Assembly: GCA_022376515.1 (NCBI GenBank)
Contig: WTXI01000004.1
Span: forward strand, 992,001-1,056,000
Source of the DNA: Lactifluus volemus
Lineage: Eukaryota; Basidiomycota; Agaricomycetes; Russulales; Russulaceae
Length of the DNA stretch: 64,000 bases
Direction of reading: 5' to 3'
In this document: positions 48,166 to 60,770 of the stretch, one piece after another
How the letters are laid out: each line of letters opens with the position of its first letter
Position numbering within the stretch: position 1 is the stretch's first letter
Program-made: the position numbers and the translations under genes
The notes under the pieces: model-generated
Told to the model about the DNA's origin: nothing
The model's database searches: none
The model's input: the letters and a program-made list of their open reading frames with translations, nothing else

Positions 48166-48752
48166 TTACTTAGTAAGTACGCACAAATGGCCGAGTCTTA
48201 TGACCCCTTGGGGCATTGGCGTGGTATTGTCGGCTTAACCCGAGTCAGCAGAATACAGTTGACTCACAGGAAGAGGAAAGCGCGCATTGGCCCTACCTTG
48301 CTTCAAGTTCACTGGCACCGCGGCGCCCGACCCTTGTTGTTACTGCTGTTTAGCATGAACAACAGTCTCCGACACCCGGAGGATGGGGGTCGTGCTTCCA
48401 GGGGCAACGATTGAAACATCCACTTCAATCGAGGTCCTTCCCGTCTATGATCGGTATATGATCCCGATCCTTGACACTAGAAATTAATCTCATAATCTGC
48501 TGTTGGTGTCTGACAACTAGTACGTCTCTGTGATAGAAGCTACCAGGGGTGCAGGGAGGAACAAGGGGAGGAGCTGCAGTCATAGAGATGAAGTCGCGAA
48601 GATGCCAGTGAACAGATCCGCAGGTGACTTCAACTTTGGATGTTCCGCTCTCTTACTTTTTAGAATACTTCCTGTGGCTTTAACCACGCGTTCTGTGACC
48701 AGAGTCTTTCAAAAGGGCTCTTCCTCTTGGAAGAAAAGAACCGCAAGTACTT
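48166..48752. other. Spacer, no supported gene
   Basis: No motif-bearing frame. It lies between R1 and the second OPT relic. Confidence 0.35.
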
Positions 48753-49820
48753 AATGTCTGGCCCGCGACGTGGAGAGGCGTGACCCCGAGCACCTCGGGG
48801 TGAATCGGCGCCATCTGAATTTTCCGACTCACTCCGAGCCGAGCTCGACTCATCCATTTGAAGCGTGTTTCTCAATTCTTCTCGGTGACTACGGCGACCC
48901 CGACATTGATTTCACGGGGAGTTATTCAGTGAAGATTCTCCGTATGTCGAAGTCCGTTCCGAGTCTGCTGTCGCCAACGTGGACGATCCCACGATACCTG
49001 CATCAACTCTCCGTGAGGCCACCATACTTCCTGGTATCAATCAGCTCTTCTTCTTTCGACCCTCTGTCTCCATCAGTGGCGTCAGTCGTTTTTCGCGTTT
49101 GAATCCGTTTGTTGTCGCTCGTGCTAAGTTGTCCAACAGATCGTCCCACTTCTCTTGAGATTACGTATCTGCAAGGCGTGGGCTCGCTACTTACCCAATG
49201 CTACGTTCCTTGGCATCTCCAAACATAACCCTGGATCGTTCACAATTATTAACAAGGAGCGTGTCCTTATCGCGACCATGGCCAGTGTCGACGATGAATC
49301 TACATACGCCCTCGTTATGCTACATTTTGGTACCTTAATCAGCCGCCTTTTGATGCTTTCGCTCTCCACACCAATCGATTCTTTTCTCCAATAGACCAGC
49401 GGATACTAGTCATGTCGATCCGGTTGGTTGGCTGTTCGATCGGTGGGATCTGCAAACGTATCCTCGTCTCGCCACCGTCTATGATTTGGCCTGCCAACCT
49501 GCCTGCAATGCGTACCTGTCCGGGGGCATCACTGCGTGGTCGTAGTTGTTGCAGTATAAGGATACGTCCGACTCCCCATCTTGCTTTCGCTTCCGCATGC
49601 TTGCGGCATCCAGAACACTTGCAGGCAGACGAGCGGACCTGTTGGGATACGGTACTGCGAGAAAGTATACGAAGTCGTCGAGGGCCATCCACTCGAGCTC
49701 GTCAGCAAAACGGAAAAATAGTTTCCATGTTTCTACCTGCCTATTTCCATCCCCGCCACCAACTTTTCGGAAACTCGGAGTCGGAAACGTGGAAGCGCAC
49801 GTACCACCTTCTGTAGTCGG
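48753..49820 (+). pseudogene. OPT oligopeptide transporter, decayed 5' half
   Basis: Pieces of the first exons follow in the right order but in shifting frames: RDPEHLGV, then GDYGDPDIDF, then ATILPGINQLFFFRPSV. Next comes NPGSFTIINKERV, a degenerate form of the OPT signature NPGPFxxKEH, then ATMASVD. Finally RLVGCSIGGICKRILVSPP-SMIWPANLP corresponds to exon 5 of the intact gene. Stops and indels interrupt every exon. Similarity fades near 49720-49820, so the C-terminal half is missing. Confidence 0.85.
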
Positions 49821-51729
49821 CTAAGGTTTTTGCAGCTAGCCGTTTAGAGTGGTTTCCGGGAAATTATCAAGTCCCCAGTTTCCCGGTTTTCATATCGTTC
49901 TCCGGCGTAGACACCCCTGAAACCAAAACGTTCAGGCTAAAGTAACTTACTGATGCTGAGCAGTTGTGGGTCAAAAACTAAGATGGGAGCTAATTTCTAT
50001 GTGATAAATGCCAGTGGTTAAGGTTATGTTGTCTTTGCTCAGTTCAGTTCAAGCTGATTCTACCAGTATATGGCACAAAACTCAGTCAACCATTATGAAT
50101 TTTAAGGTCCTCACCGGTGATGAGCACTCATGCTACGAGCCATGCCCGGGCCACAGAGCGTGCACTTCGTTGACTAATGAATCGGAATGACCTAACTGTA
50201 GTCATCAAATTGTCAGACGATCCGAGTTTCGCTCTACACAGATAGAGTCATTACATCGTTGAACGGCATAAAGTTCATGCCAGTGCCTGTCGTCCATAGA
50301 CGATGAATCGCGCACTGGTACCTCACACTAACCAAGAACCCTTTTTTTCCGAGAATTGAGATGGCCCGGCTCAAACCCTTTCAGTTGGGACTCTCATTGT
50401 CGATACTACCTTCCAGACTAAGTTCAGTCGAGGTGGTCATTCGCACGCCATTTTGCGGTCAGAACACTGGGAATTTGAACAATCCAGTACTTGAAGTTGA
50501 GAAGATATTACAGGCTGTGCTCTGACGCCAGTGTGCGCATTAGTTCCAACATATTTGTGACGATGTAGACGAGCTTGGTCTCTCGTGAATGCCGATCACC
50601 GCTGTGCTCAGGCTGATTAATGCGTCTTTAGGTATATGATACCATGTACCGTTAGTCGGGCCTGTAATAAGCCGTATTGGGATTGAAGCTTGAAGTCCGT
50701 GCCCTCTTCGTCGCACTCACTGGAACAGACTCCCATGCAGTGGGGCTTTCATATTATTAATCCATAAGATTCAAGCGTAGGCCAATTGGCAGATCAGTCC
50801 CTCGATTCATTCCACGACCGCCGAAAATGTACATCATAGATATTATGTACTAGAAGTGCGGAGTGTGTGGAATAAGCGAATATGTGCGACAAGGGGAAGC
50901 CAACACATGCCACTTGTCTCAAACTCTCTCATCAGGTGGTCGGAACCATTGATACCTTGATAGTTACACTTCAGAAGAATATAGCATGACCTCCATCCCG
51001 CGGCTCGGTGTCTTGGATCAGATTACTCTCTACGTATAGTCCCGGACTAAGGCAGTACATGGAATCGGTCGGCTTGGCGGTGGGCCAGCGAAGTTCTCGC
51101 AACTAATTATGCGCCGAGTTCCGTCAAGTGCACGGTTCGTCCGGGCCGCGGCCTCCCTTGGTAAGCTGGCAATGGCCGCACGTCGACGGACGGCCTCAAC
51201 GAAAACACTTCTTGATGTTCGGAGTAGTTCTTTCAGATTTGACTGTGAAAATTGGTAATAGTGTTCTATCTACATGGCCCATTATTAATCCTTCTATTTG
51301 AACCCCGTAGTGAATCAAAACGTCTGAGGCTGAGATTTGAGACCAGACCACACTGGTAGTTCAAGTTACTCCGCCGCGGCGGGGTTTGTTATCCCAGGGC
51401 TGGGCTCGTCAGCCCAGCCCGCCTTCTCACCAGCGTGTGGCATTTGCCTACGCCCAGAATCTACGCGTGCGCGGTGCGGAAAGAATCATCGCTCTTGGGC
51501 AGCAGCAGAGATCTTCAATTGCGTATCATTTCCCATGACGACTGCCTGAGCTGCTGACTGAAGATACAGTCAATAGCAATGCCAATGCACGTGTTAAAAC
51601 ATCTCGCAAAAGGAGCAGCCTCTAGACCTCCCAGACCTTCTGCCTGTTCAGAAAAGATTCCGACCGTTCTGCTCCAACGATCCTCACTTTCGCGTTTCAC
51701 GCAGGCGCTCGTCTGTAGCCGAGCTTGTC
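49821..51729. other. Gene-free spacer
   Basis: About 1.9 kb without a supported gene. It includes the small R2 piece at about 50250-50290 and a GGGCTGGG...CCCAGCCC inverted word at about 51396-51420. Confidence 0.4.
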
Positions 51730-52080
51730 ACCGACAGCGGTGTTTTACAGGAAGGGCTCGTGCGACTCTGACACCCACTTGGATATGAGATCTCGACTCT
51801 TGTTTTTTTTGTTCATTCTAACGGGGAGAGTACCCATTCCACCTCTACTCGTGACGCCCTGCTTTACTCCAACAAGCCGGGCGACCTTGTCGAGAGGTGT
51901 TGGCAGCTTGAGTGATACTCACATCGGAGAGGGATATGATAAACCATATGCCCGGACGTTTACTCAGTCCCCTTCTCTTCGCCTAGATAAATGGGGACTC
52001 GGAACCCCTCAGCTTCTCGTGGGTCAACATCATCATATGACAGGAAGCACTTATCGGTATGGATTCTGAAACTGTTCTGG
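51730..52080 (+). repeat. OPT-upstream module, copy next to the intact transporter
   Basis: It matches 60975-61370 and the inverted copy at 45.3-45.7 kb in the GTTTTACAGGAAGG, GAGATC-CGACTC and CCCCTTCTCTTC segments, with more divergence than those two show to each other. It ends about 180 nt before the OPT start and so probably overlaps the promoter. Confidence 0.6.
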
Positions 52081-52258
52081 GGCCAATCAACTCATCCACA
52101 TTTCCTTTCTATGCTTTGTCAATATGGATATGGTGCTTGTATATAAGCCTGTAAGGAGGTCAGTGTTTCTCCAGTGCAGTTCAACGCCCTTCCTCCGTAG
52201 CTCAAGCAGTTTAAACTGTTCATCGTATCTACTCCTTCCAATGACCTTCGAACCACCC

Positions 52259-55118
52259 ATGTCCCGCCACGAAGACGAGACATCCGCCGAGACCGAGAGG
52301 CGTGACCCAGAGCACCTCCGGGTTGGGGAAATTGACGTCAGTTCCTTTTTTTTATATCTATTGGCTTGAGTTCGTCAACTCTTCCTTGCGCAGGGTCTCT
52401 CTCTCGATGGCTTTGATGACCCTAACCTCGATCCCACAGCAACGTTATTCGAAGATGAATCTCCGTATCCCGAAGTCCGTGCTGCTGTCACAAACACTGA
52501 TGATCCCAGGATGCCTTCATCAACGTTTCGCGCCTGGGCCATTGGTCTCCTTTGGACTATCCTTATCCCCGGTGTCAATCAGGTCCTTTCCTTTAGATAC
52601 CCTAGCGTTTCGATTGACTCGGTTCGTGTTCAACAGTTACCTATTTGTACTGATTATTAATAATTCGGTCCCTTTGAACAGATTATCGCCCTTCTTCTCA
52701 GTTTCACCATGGGCAAAGCCTGGGCTCGTTATATGCCTAAGGTTTCTGTCTTTGGCATCTCCCTCAACCCTGGGCCATTCACAATCAAAGAACACGTAAT
52801 TGCCACGGTCATGGCTAGCGTCAGCAATCAACCTGCATATGCTGTGGGTGCCGAACGAATTTTGTCAACGCTGCTTACTATATTTCTTACGCCACTTTCA
52901 GGTTTACACCATTTCGGTCCAGAGGGTCTTGTACAATCAACGCCCTAACTTTATATGTACGTTTCATCTGCACACGCTTTCCACTTTGAACAATTCCTTT
53001 ATCAAAACAGACCAATGGTTGTTCCTTATGTCAACCCAGCTGATTGGCTTTTCAATTGGTGGGATTTGCCAAAGGGTCCTCGTCGCACCCGCGTCTATGA
53101 TATGGCCCGGGAACCTCGCTGTATGTGCGATCTTCAACACTTTGCACGCTCAGGACACAGCAGGTAATCAAGGGCGTGACGGTATTTCGCGACTGCGTTT
53201 TTTTACATATATTTCGATCGGCTACTTCTTCTACAGTCAGTTTCCAAGTTGTTTCTTCGCGTCATTAATTTGATCTTACAACTTGTAAATCATGATAGAC
53301 TTCTTTCCTTCATATCTCTTCACAGCTCTCTCCTACTTTTCGTGGGTCTGCTGGATCGCTCCTAACAATGTCAAGATCAACCACTTGTTCGGTATTACTC
53401 ATGGCCTTGGCATGGGTCTCGTAAACTTCGACTGGGGCCAAATTACCTCCTTCCTTAGCTCACCGCTCCTCTTTCCATGGTGGACTGCTGCCAACACTGG
53501 CTTCTCCATCATATTCTTCTACTGGTTTCTCCTCCCTATTCTCTATGTTGGTTCTCAAATCTCCTGTGCTTCTGCTCTTCTCATCTGATAATATGTGTTC
53601 AGTATTCCAACGTTTGGTATAGCGCATACCTTCCCTTGGTGTCCTCTCAGGCCTTCGATAATACAGCAAGTGTTTACAATCTCTCCAGGGTCATCACTCC
53701 GGATGGCTCCTTCAACCTGGACGGATACCAGGGCTATAGCCCTCTCTTCCTCCCTTTGTCGTTCGTCATATTTTACGGTCTCTCATTTGCATCATATACC
53801 GCCCTCCTCGTGCACACGCTTCTGTACAACAGCAAGCAGATCTGGACTCATGCTTTCTGCACCGTCCAGCCTGATATCCATGTTCGTCTCATGTCCATTT
53901 ACAAGGAGGTCCCTGGGTGGTGGTATTTTTCCATACTCGGTGCGTGCATCGAGCCCAAACGTGCCTATGTTATAACGCTTTTCGCAGTAATCACATTCGC
54001 ATTTGGTGTCGTTTCCATTGAAGTGTGGGACACACAGCTCCCCGTGTGGGCGTTTGTGCTTTCAGTCATCATCTGTGAGTTGGTTGCCAGTGAATAGTCC
54101 TGAGCGTAATCTGTCCCTAAGATTGTTTCTATCAGCATTCGTGTTCACCATCCCGAACGGTATAATTGCAGCGATGACAAATAATTTCGTTGGGCTTAAC
54201 GTTCTCATGGAGTTCATCGTTGGACATGCCCTGCCTGACCGGCCAATCGCGATGATGATGTTCAAGAGTTGGGGTTACAACACCGTGAATCAGGCAATGT
54301 CACTCACCAGTTCCCTGAAAACCGGCCACTATATGAAGATCCCACACCGCACGATGTTCTTCTGCGTGGTCATTGGTACCATTGTTTCGAGCACTGTGCA
54401 GCTCGGTGCGCAGGCATGGATGTTTTCTCACATTGAGAATTTCTGCGGCCCTGATCAGAAGGATAACTTCATCTGCCCTAGTGTCAATACCTTCGGCACC
54501 GCGTCCATCATTGTCAGTCCCCTTTCTCGTGGCCTTTTTTTCATTTGCTTATGTAATCCTAGTGGGGTGTTGTTGGACCACATCGTCTCTTCTCTCACGG
54601 TCACCTCTATAATAACCTTCTCTTCTTCTTCCTTGCGGGCGCTGTTGCGCCACTCATTCAGTGGATTTTCCACAAGAAGTTTAAGTTGACGTTTCTCAAG
54701 TATCTCAACTTCCCGGTCATTTTCAGCGCTGTTGGCCTCATTCCACCTGCAACGCCATTTAATTATGTGTCTTGGGTGCTCATCTGCTTCGTGTTCAATT
54801 ATGTTATCCGTCGCCGTCGCATCCACTGGTGGTTAAAGTACAACTGTGACTACTTTCGCAACACTGACCAAGATTCACCGTTTCTGATTATGTACTTGCC
54901 CTTCTTCAGATTTGCTATCTCTTGGACTAGATGTTGGTTACAGCGTTGGTGCCATCGTCATATTCTTTGCTCTGCAATATCCGAAGAACGGAACGATAGG
55001 ACTGAACACCATTCAGAAATGGTGGGGTAATACCGTGTACACCAAAACAGCTGACTTCCTTGGTGTGCCGTACAAGGAGATTCCGGATGGCGGAAAGTTC
55101 GGCCCATCGAGTTGGTGA
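52259..55118 (+). CDS. OPT family oligopeptide transporter, intact
   Basis: Proton-coupled importer of small peptides at the plasma membrane, by family. Eleven exons: 52259-52336, 52394-52621, 52682-52843, 52902-52956, 53011-53235, 53299-53546, 53603-53939, 53988-54074, 54136-54512, 54563-54845 and 54910-55118. All ten introns are GT-AG and 48-64 nt long; the product is 762 residues, the usual OPT length. Motifs seen are SPYPEVRAAV at 49-58, NPGPFTIKEH at 131-140 (the family signature), STQLIGFSIGG, SMIWPGNL, WWYFSIL, SIEVWDTQLPVW, and KIPHR at 541-545 where many members have KIPPR. Many hydrophobic segments fit a polytopic protein. The start is chosen at MSRHEDE because two other copies begin MSLHEDD or MSLREED at the same place; an in-frame ATG lies 18 nt upstream. 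Four relics of the same gene surround it, so it is the surviving member of a local expansion. Confidence 0.95.
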
Positions 55119-56309
55119 AATATGAATGTAAGTGGGTGTCGAATTTGTTCATGATCTCCCGATAACGTCGCATCACGTGGTCGTGCTTCTCTCATCAAGG
55201 TTAGTCCAGATTTTCGGCTCTATTCGCGTCATCCCTTAACATAATTAAGTTGTAGAATGTCGACTGTAACCTATTCCAGAGCATGTACACATGTTTGTGA
55301 CGCATAGATCACAGAAGAGTGTTTATCATATTACGACGTATCATCGCCAGAGTCCTCTGAGTTCCAGCCCTTGGTCTCAGCTGCGACCAGCCTGCGTCCT
55401 CTGTTTCTCTCCGGTATTCTCAGTCATACTCGCCATACTCCTCTTCATACGACTTCATCCTCGTAAGTCTTTTCGGTGTCATCAGTGGCCTCAGATATCG
55501 CGCCCCCGGCATCATCCCGCGTCACGTGATTCTACCATGGATTCAAGTTATTATCGCGCAGTTCGACGCCCGGAAGCTCGACTTGCCAGTCATCGGCGAC
55601 ATTTTTTACATTGTGCAGAAGGAAAGGCGGATTCTGGCTCATGACGTCAACCAATACCTCAAGCCACCCACCGCGGAGAGTCGAGACAGCGTCCTCCTGC
55701 CAGAGTTCAAATATCTTGACTTCACTTGCGCCTATGTAAGTCTTGTATAGTGTCTCGACAGCGACGATGATTTCTCCACGCGGGCACGACTCAACGAAGC
55801 CCATTCTGCGTATTTGGTGGCGGGTCTCGTGGCCCACTTTCTGGCAACAATGCATTCGATGCATTTTAAAACGGAGTCGGGTACTTGCTCTCAGATCAAA
55901 GACCCAGGGATTCAAAGAGCGTCCAACCGTAGCTGTGTTTCGGCGCGGCGGTCACGTCGATTGCGTACATAAGTCGTAAGATGTCCAGGCCATGTATTGA
56001 TGGATGTGGATGAGGTTTTCAAGAACCGACGGGGCAGGGGTTAAGGCAGACTGGACACGTCACGGGTGGGGCATGGGTGAGGTGCTGAAAAGACGACGCC
56101 CTCACTGGCACCGCACCCAACGCCTAGCATCTGTGAATAAGAATTCAGTAAGGGTTGCCGCAAGGACGCAGGACGCAATCTCATGGCCGAGGCGGACTTG
56201 GACAAATACTGCATGCACGTTGTTGTGTCTCCTAAGTCTCAACAAGTCATCTATGCACAATGAAAGCTTTGGTCTTTTTGAAACAATTGGGGTGCTCTCT
56301 CCAGCTTTT
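55119..56309. other. Spacer downstream of the OPT gene
   Basis: No recognised gene. A frame around 55526-55915 is open on both strands (74 and 127 codons). The minus frame gives an acidic, cysteine-poor product without motif, and the plus side reads WIQVIIAQFDARKLDLPVIGD before a possible donor; neither is convincing. Confidence 0.4.
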
Positions 56310-56620
56310 TTTGGATTGTCCCGATAAGTGTCAAGATCAACCAGGTGTTTGGCGGCATGGTAACGGGCACCCTAACCCTCAACTGGGGTCAAATTACCCA
56401 TAACAGCTCGCCCCGTTGTGGGCAGCTTTCAACATTGGCGTCACTATCACGCTCTTTTATTGGTTCATCGTTCCTGTTCTCTATGTTGGTCCTTCTTCCA
56501 TTTCCTTTTTTTTTTTTCAATCTGATCATACTACGCAGCTACGTTTGGTACTGGTGCAGCACCAACTTGCTCATCGTGTCCTCTCATCTTCAATGTCTCG
56601 CGGATTATCCATACGTCCAA
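56310..56620 (+). pseudogene. OPT oligopeptide transporter, internal fragment
   Basis: SVKINQVFGGMVTGTLTLNWGQIT, then FNIGVTITLFYWFIVPVLYVG, match exon 6 of the intact gene. A shifted piece (YVWYWCSTNLLIVSS-like) matches the start of exon 7 after a damaged intron. Both ends are abrupt. It is the smallest OPT relic. Confidence 0.8.
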
Positions 56621-56908
56621 TCTCCAGACATAAAGTACTTAACAGCACACTCTTTTTTTCTTCGACATTTACCATTACATACGATTTCTCGTTCGCACAG
56701 GTTTCACGGTCTGACCTTCAATTCGGCCAGAATAGTCACGACATCACACGTTCAAGCTGCCAGGCCAATATGGTGATCTACTAACGTTCCGACACCAAAT
56801 TGTGATAAGAGAAAGAAGGTTCAAAAGTCACAAAATTGTTTTTGAGGTCATAATAAAGTGATGATGGCCAGGGACAGATTGAGGCTCCCTGCGTGATCCC
56901 GCTTCCCA

Positions 56909-58510
56909 TTAATTGCTCGTTGCTTTAGTGAATGCCGTAGTGGCGAGACCGACGCGGTGCTGGGCAGTGTCGAAGACCGCGTAGAAGCGCTCGAGAAATG
57001 TGTAGCCGTTTATAAAGTCGAGACCCTGTCCGGACGGAGCGCCAATGTCGTTGATGATGAGGTAGATGTAGTGTGACGTGCCGTTTATGAACTCGTTCAG
57101 CGCGCGAGGCCAAATCTGTGCGTTTGGGGTGAGCTCAAACGTCGTGCCGCCGGTTGTGAAGAAGAGCGACTTGAGGTTGGAATACTGCGCCGGGGTGATG
57201 CGGAGAAAGCCCGTGGAGTCAAGGACGGCACCAGTAGCAGCACGGTAGCGGTTGAACGCGTCTGTGCAAGCGTTAGCTACGTTTGTACGCATATATGGAG
57301 CGCGATTGGAGGGCGTTTGCTGATCACTTACCGGTCGCGATGAGGGTGAAGAGGCTTCCAGTGTCGACAATGCCGGCAGTCCTGGCGAGAATAGTGGTCG
57401 AGGTACCGTACCTGATGGACTGGTCGATGCCCCAGTACCTGTTGGAAGGACTAGTTGCGGTAATGGGACTGTCCAGCGGGTGAGCGGCCTAATTTCGGAG
57501 TCAAATTGCTGCGCATACTTACATGTACGTGACGTTCCCTGTGTACTTACTGTGGTCGGTACCACCAAACGTCAACTCACCATTCTTGACTGGTGATGTA
57601 GTTGTAGTAGGCTCGAAGGACACTGAGAAAACGTTGGATGCGATGGTTCCTTGGCTAAAGAGATTATCAATAATCGTTGGTATAGTGCTATCCACGGCTG
57701 GCGACAGCTTCCCAAGGGTTAAGTCGACAGGGCCAATACTAAAGAGACAGCGTGAGCGCAAATTTATCTCGGAGGAAGTTCATGCAAACCCTAGAATACC
57801 GTCGTAGCTAAAGCCCTCGAAGCCAAATAGTTCTGATGCGACACTGATAGACTGACGGGGAATAACAAGACCAGGGGCAATCGTGACGGTATCTATGAAT
57901 TCAGTGCCTGGTAGAAGAGTGAAAGTAAAGAAAAAAAAAAAAAGATAGAAATGAGCGTAGAAAAATCACCATCAATTCCCGCACTCGGCTCAGGCCCAGA
58001 GCCGTAGAGTAAAACCTAGCGGGAAAACTTCAGTGAAAGTAATTAACGTGTACCGGGAAAAACGTACCACATCATTAAGTGTCTGCATACTAGATTTAGT
58101 CTTAACGTAGGGCTTCCCAGCTCCCAGCCAAGTGACCGAACTCCCCGTGTCAATGATAAAGGTATCTAGAAGTAAGCATGAGATCCTATGCGAAGCTTGT
58201 ATCGACATGACTTACAATTGGTTGCAGGGTTACCGACGCCGACAGACACTTCATATGTCACGCCAACATTAGTCACGCCAACGCTGACGACTGTGCCAGG
58301 ACCACGGGCGACACCCGCTTTTGCTTGAATGTTGGAAACTAGGTTCTTGGCACGAGCTCGGTCCTTTTGAACAAGGTCATTGGGGCCAGTGACGTTGATG
58401 TGTCGAGCAAGAGGCAATGAAACTGGACCTTGGCGAATAACGACGGAATTCGCCGCGATACCGACAGCAAACAAGAGAAATCTAAAGAACAGTGAAGCAG
58501 TCGGGAGCAT
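56909..58510 (-). CDS. Secreted pepsin-like aspartic protease (family A1)
   Basis: Endopeptidase, probably secreted and self-activating. Seven exons: 58510-58216, 58165-58068, 58015-57970, 57907-57790, 57738-57523, 57468-57332 and 57261-56909. All six introns are GT-AG and 50-70 nt; the product is 420 residues. The first about 20 residues form a signal peptide (LFFRFLLFAVGIAA), followed by a basic propeptide (QKDRARAK). The two catalytic aspartates are in DTGS at 104-107 and DTGS at 293-296. The flap tyrosine is in YGSG at 135-138. Other family landmarks are SYDGILG, YWGIDQSI, TFELTPNAQIWPR and LDFINGYTFLERFY near the C-terminus. The flap loop is long: PEPSAGID separates YGSG from GTEFIDTV, where many relatives have four to six residues. 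No breaks were found. Confidence 0.95.
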
Positions 58511-59439
58511 GACAGGAAGTAGGGAAGGGTGGCACTGGCTTCAATTGAGGAGACATCAGGACGCTAATTCAGATTTATAGCCCTAGATTATGATTTTTTT
58601 GAGCCCGATGGGTGGGTAGAATGCAAACAACTCTCGTAAATGTACCAACTGGCATTCAACGGACTGTGCATTTAATTCGAGTGCTTGTTCGCGTTTGAAT
58701 AGCAGGCCTGGACATATTCGTAATTCTGACGGAGCAGGTTGGCCAGAAGAAGCGCAACAAGCTGTCCGGAGACGGCTGTCGTCGCGCTATGGGATCTGTC
58801 TTTATTTGGGAGAAAACCCCCGTTCGTTTGTGTGGGAAAAACCAGCCGATGATCGGAATAACGTGACTTTACTAGTGCCACTGTATCCCGCATTTCGCCT
58901 TTAAGGTGTCGCCGAACACTCCTCAGGCCATGCACAGGCCGGGCGTGCGCGCTCCTGCGGTTCATTGACGAATGAGGTAAACGCTTCATTGGTACTACCT
59001 CCAAAAATTCCAGGATAGTTCAGTTTTATCAAGCGACTCAGGTATCCGGCCTAGAGAATCACCAACGAAGAGCTCGCTCTACATAGGAAGCATCTTCGCA
59101 CAAAGACCGGCCGGGGAATTTTGCGATTCCTTCCAGGGGGCTGGCCCGAGGGCGGCAGGGGGCGCCGCAGGTTGTCCAGCCGCACCTGCTCCTAGTCCAA
59201 GATGGCTTTCCGTTGTGCGATGTCTCGAAGTATCGTAACAGTGGGTGCCGAAAAGCGGTGTCCCTTGAGATGGCGTTCTGGCCTAGGACTGCTGTCCGGT
59301 GCCAGTGGTCGACTCCCGCTTTAGGGGACGAGACACCTAGAAGCAAACGCCGAGCTCCGCACAAACGCCGAACGAACTGAAGAGGATAGGGCCAACTTCA
59401 ACTTGAATAGGCCGCTTCAAGACTAATTACTGATCTGCA
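58511..59439. other. Upstream of the protease, no supported gene
   Basis: It must hold the protease promoter just right of 58510. A minus frame at 59059-59364 is arginine-rich without motif. Nothing else stands out. Confidence 0.4.
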
Positions 59440-60770
59440 CGTACTAACTTGATATCGAGTATCTGTGACGGCAACTCATGGCGACGCCGAGTAGCGTTGT
59501 GTTGCCGTTGCGGTACCAATGTAGTGGCAGTTGCTCGTCCGCGGTCTCCTGAGGAGAGTGCCATACTATGTACCACCGCGAAGAATCAAGCAACTCCAAG
59601 AGCGACTCCGAGTCAGAAGAATGCATCTCCACATCAGTTTCAATATCGATTCGCATGTCATTTTGAAACTGTTTGCTTTTTCTGTTGCTTTGCGCGAAGA
59701 CCAACCACACAAATGTAATTACCATGGCAATTGCGCAGTAACTTGAATGTCGATATAATAGTATCTATGGGAAATACAACAACTAAAGTTGGTAAATTAT
59801 ATATGGCTACGCTTGGCGTCGCAATCTGAAGACGGTTCTGCTAGCGACATGCTCAGGGCATGGATGCGGCAAAGGAGGTTCGGTTCGCCGTCACCCCACT
59901 GTAGAGTCTCAATAGAGAGAGCAGACGTATTGCACATAAAGCGTCTTTACATTGTTGAATGGCATAAGTTCATGGCAGTGCGTGCGGCAGACCTATCGTT
60001 TTACTCCGACGATACAGCCAGTTTGAAGAGTCGGTTTCTCAACAAAGTTGTAACGGCACGGAAAAGATAGATACTATAGGGCTCACATCCACATGCCGTT
60101 CAGAGGTCAGCACATCCCCACTCTCGGTGAAACGAATAGGATGGCTTCGAAAATCGCGAAGGTGGGGAAGCGTGAAGTGTGTGTCATGATTGGGGTATGT
60201 AACAATTCCCTCACAATATCGTTGTTACTAATAGGGAGAGGCGATTGAGTTGCTAGCGCCTCCAGCTCGTAAATTAACGGAAGTAGAACGAAGTAAATGA
60301 CCTAGGTGGAAATGAGCGGAAGGTGGAATATGTGAAGCAAGAGGGTGACACGGGACCCATGGCCAGCTACGTTACAGCTGCCGGAACCGGTTCTTTCGGG
60401 CCGGCTCTCTCTCAGTACAACACCGCTCATTGTTCGTTGTATCTCGTGGATTCCAATTCAAATGGTACTTTTTTATCCACCTCTTGGCCGCCATCATGAT
60501 GGTTGTATCGCCTTGCTACTGAATTTGGTCCAACCCTGGAACTATTGCTAATCCGTTTCTCGTCGATTCTCAGGCTCGCACATATCGTGGCGTTCTACTA
60601 GCACATTGGCACTTCCCAACGCTTTTCTCGTTCTAGGTTCTCAATACATCCTTTATTGCATTCCAAAAACTGTGCAGCTCCAGCGGCCTCCCTAAACCCA
60701 CCGGGCGCACAGCTATTGTACTACTGTGGTGGCTATGTTGGAATGAAGCGCCACAATTTCAGCCCCCGCG
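59440..60770 (+). repeat. Direct repeat R2, second copy
   Basis: Partner of 46630-47870. Here it runs straight into the OPT-upstream module, which suggests this is the original arrangement and the 47.87 kb joint is derived. Confidence 0.75.

Noticed and set aside
55532..55915. Open frame of 127 codons, minus strand, downstream of the OPT gene
   Set aside because: The opposite strand is open as well, neither has a motif, and no related sequence flanks the other OPT copies.
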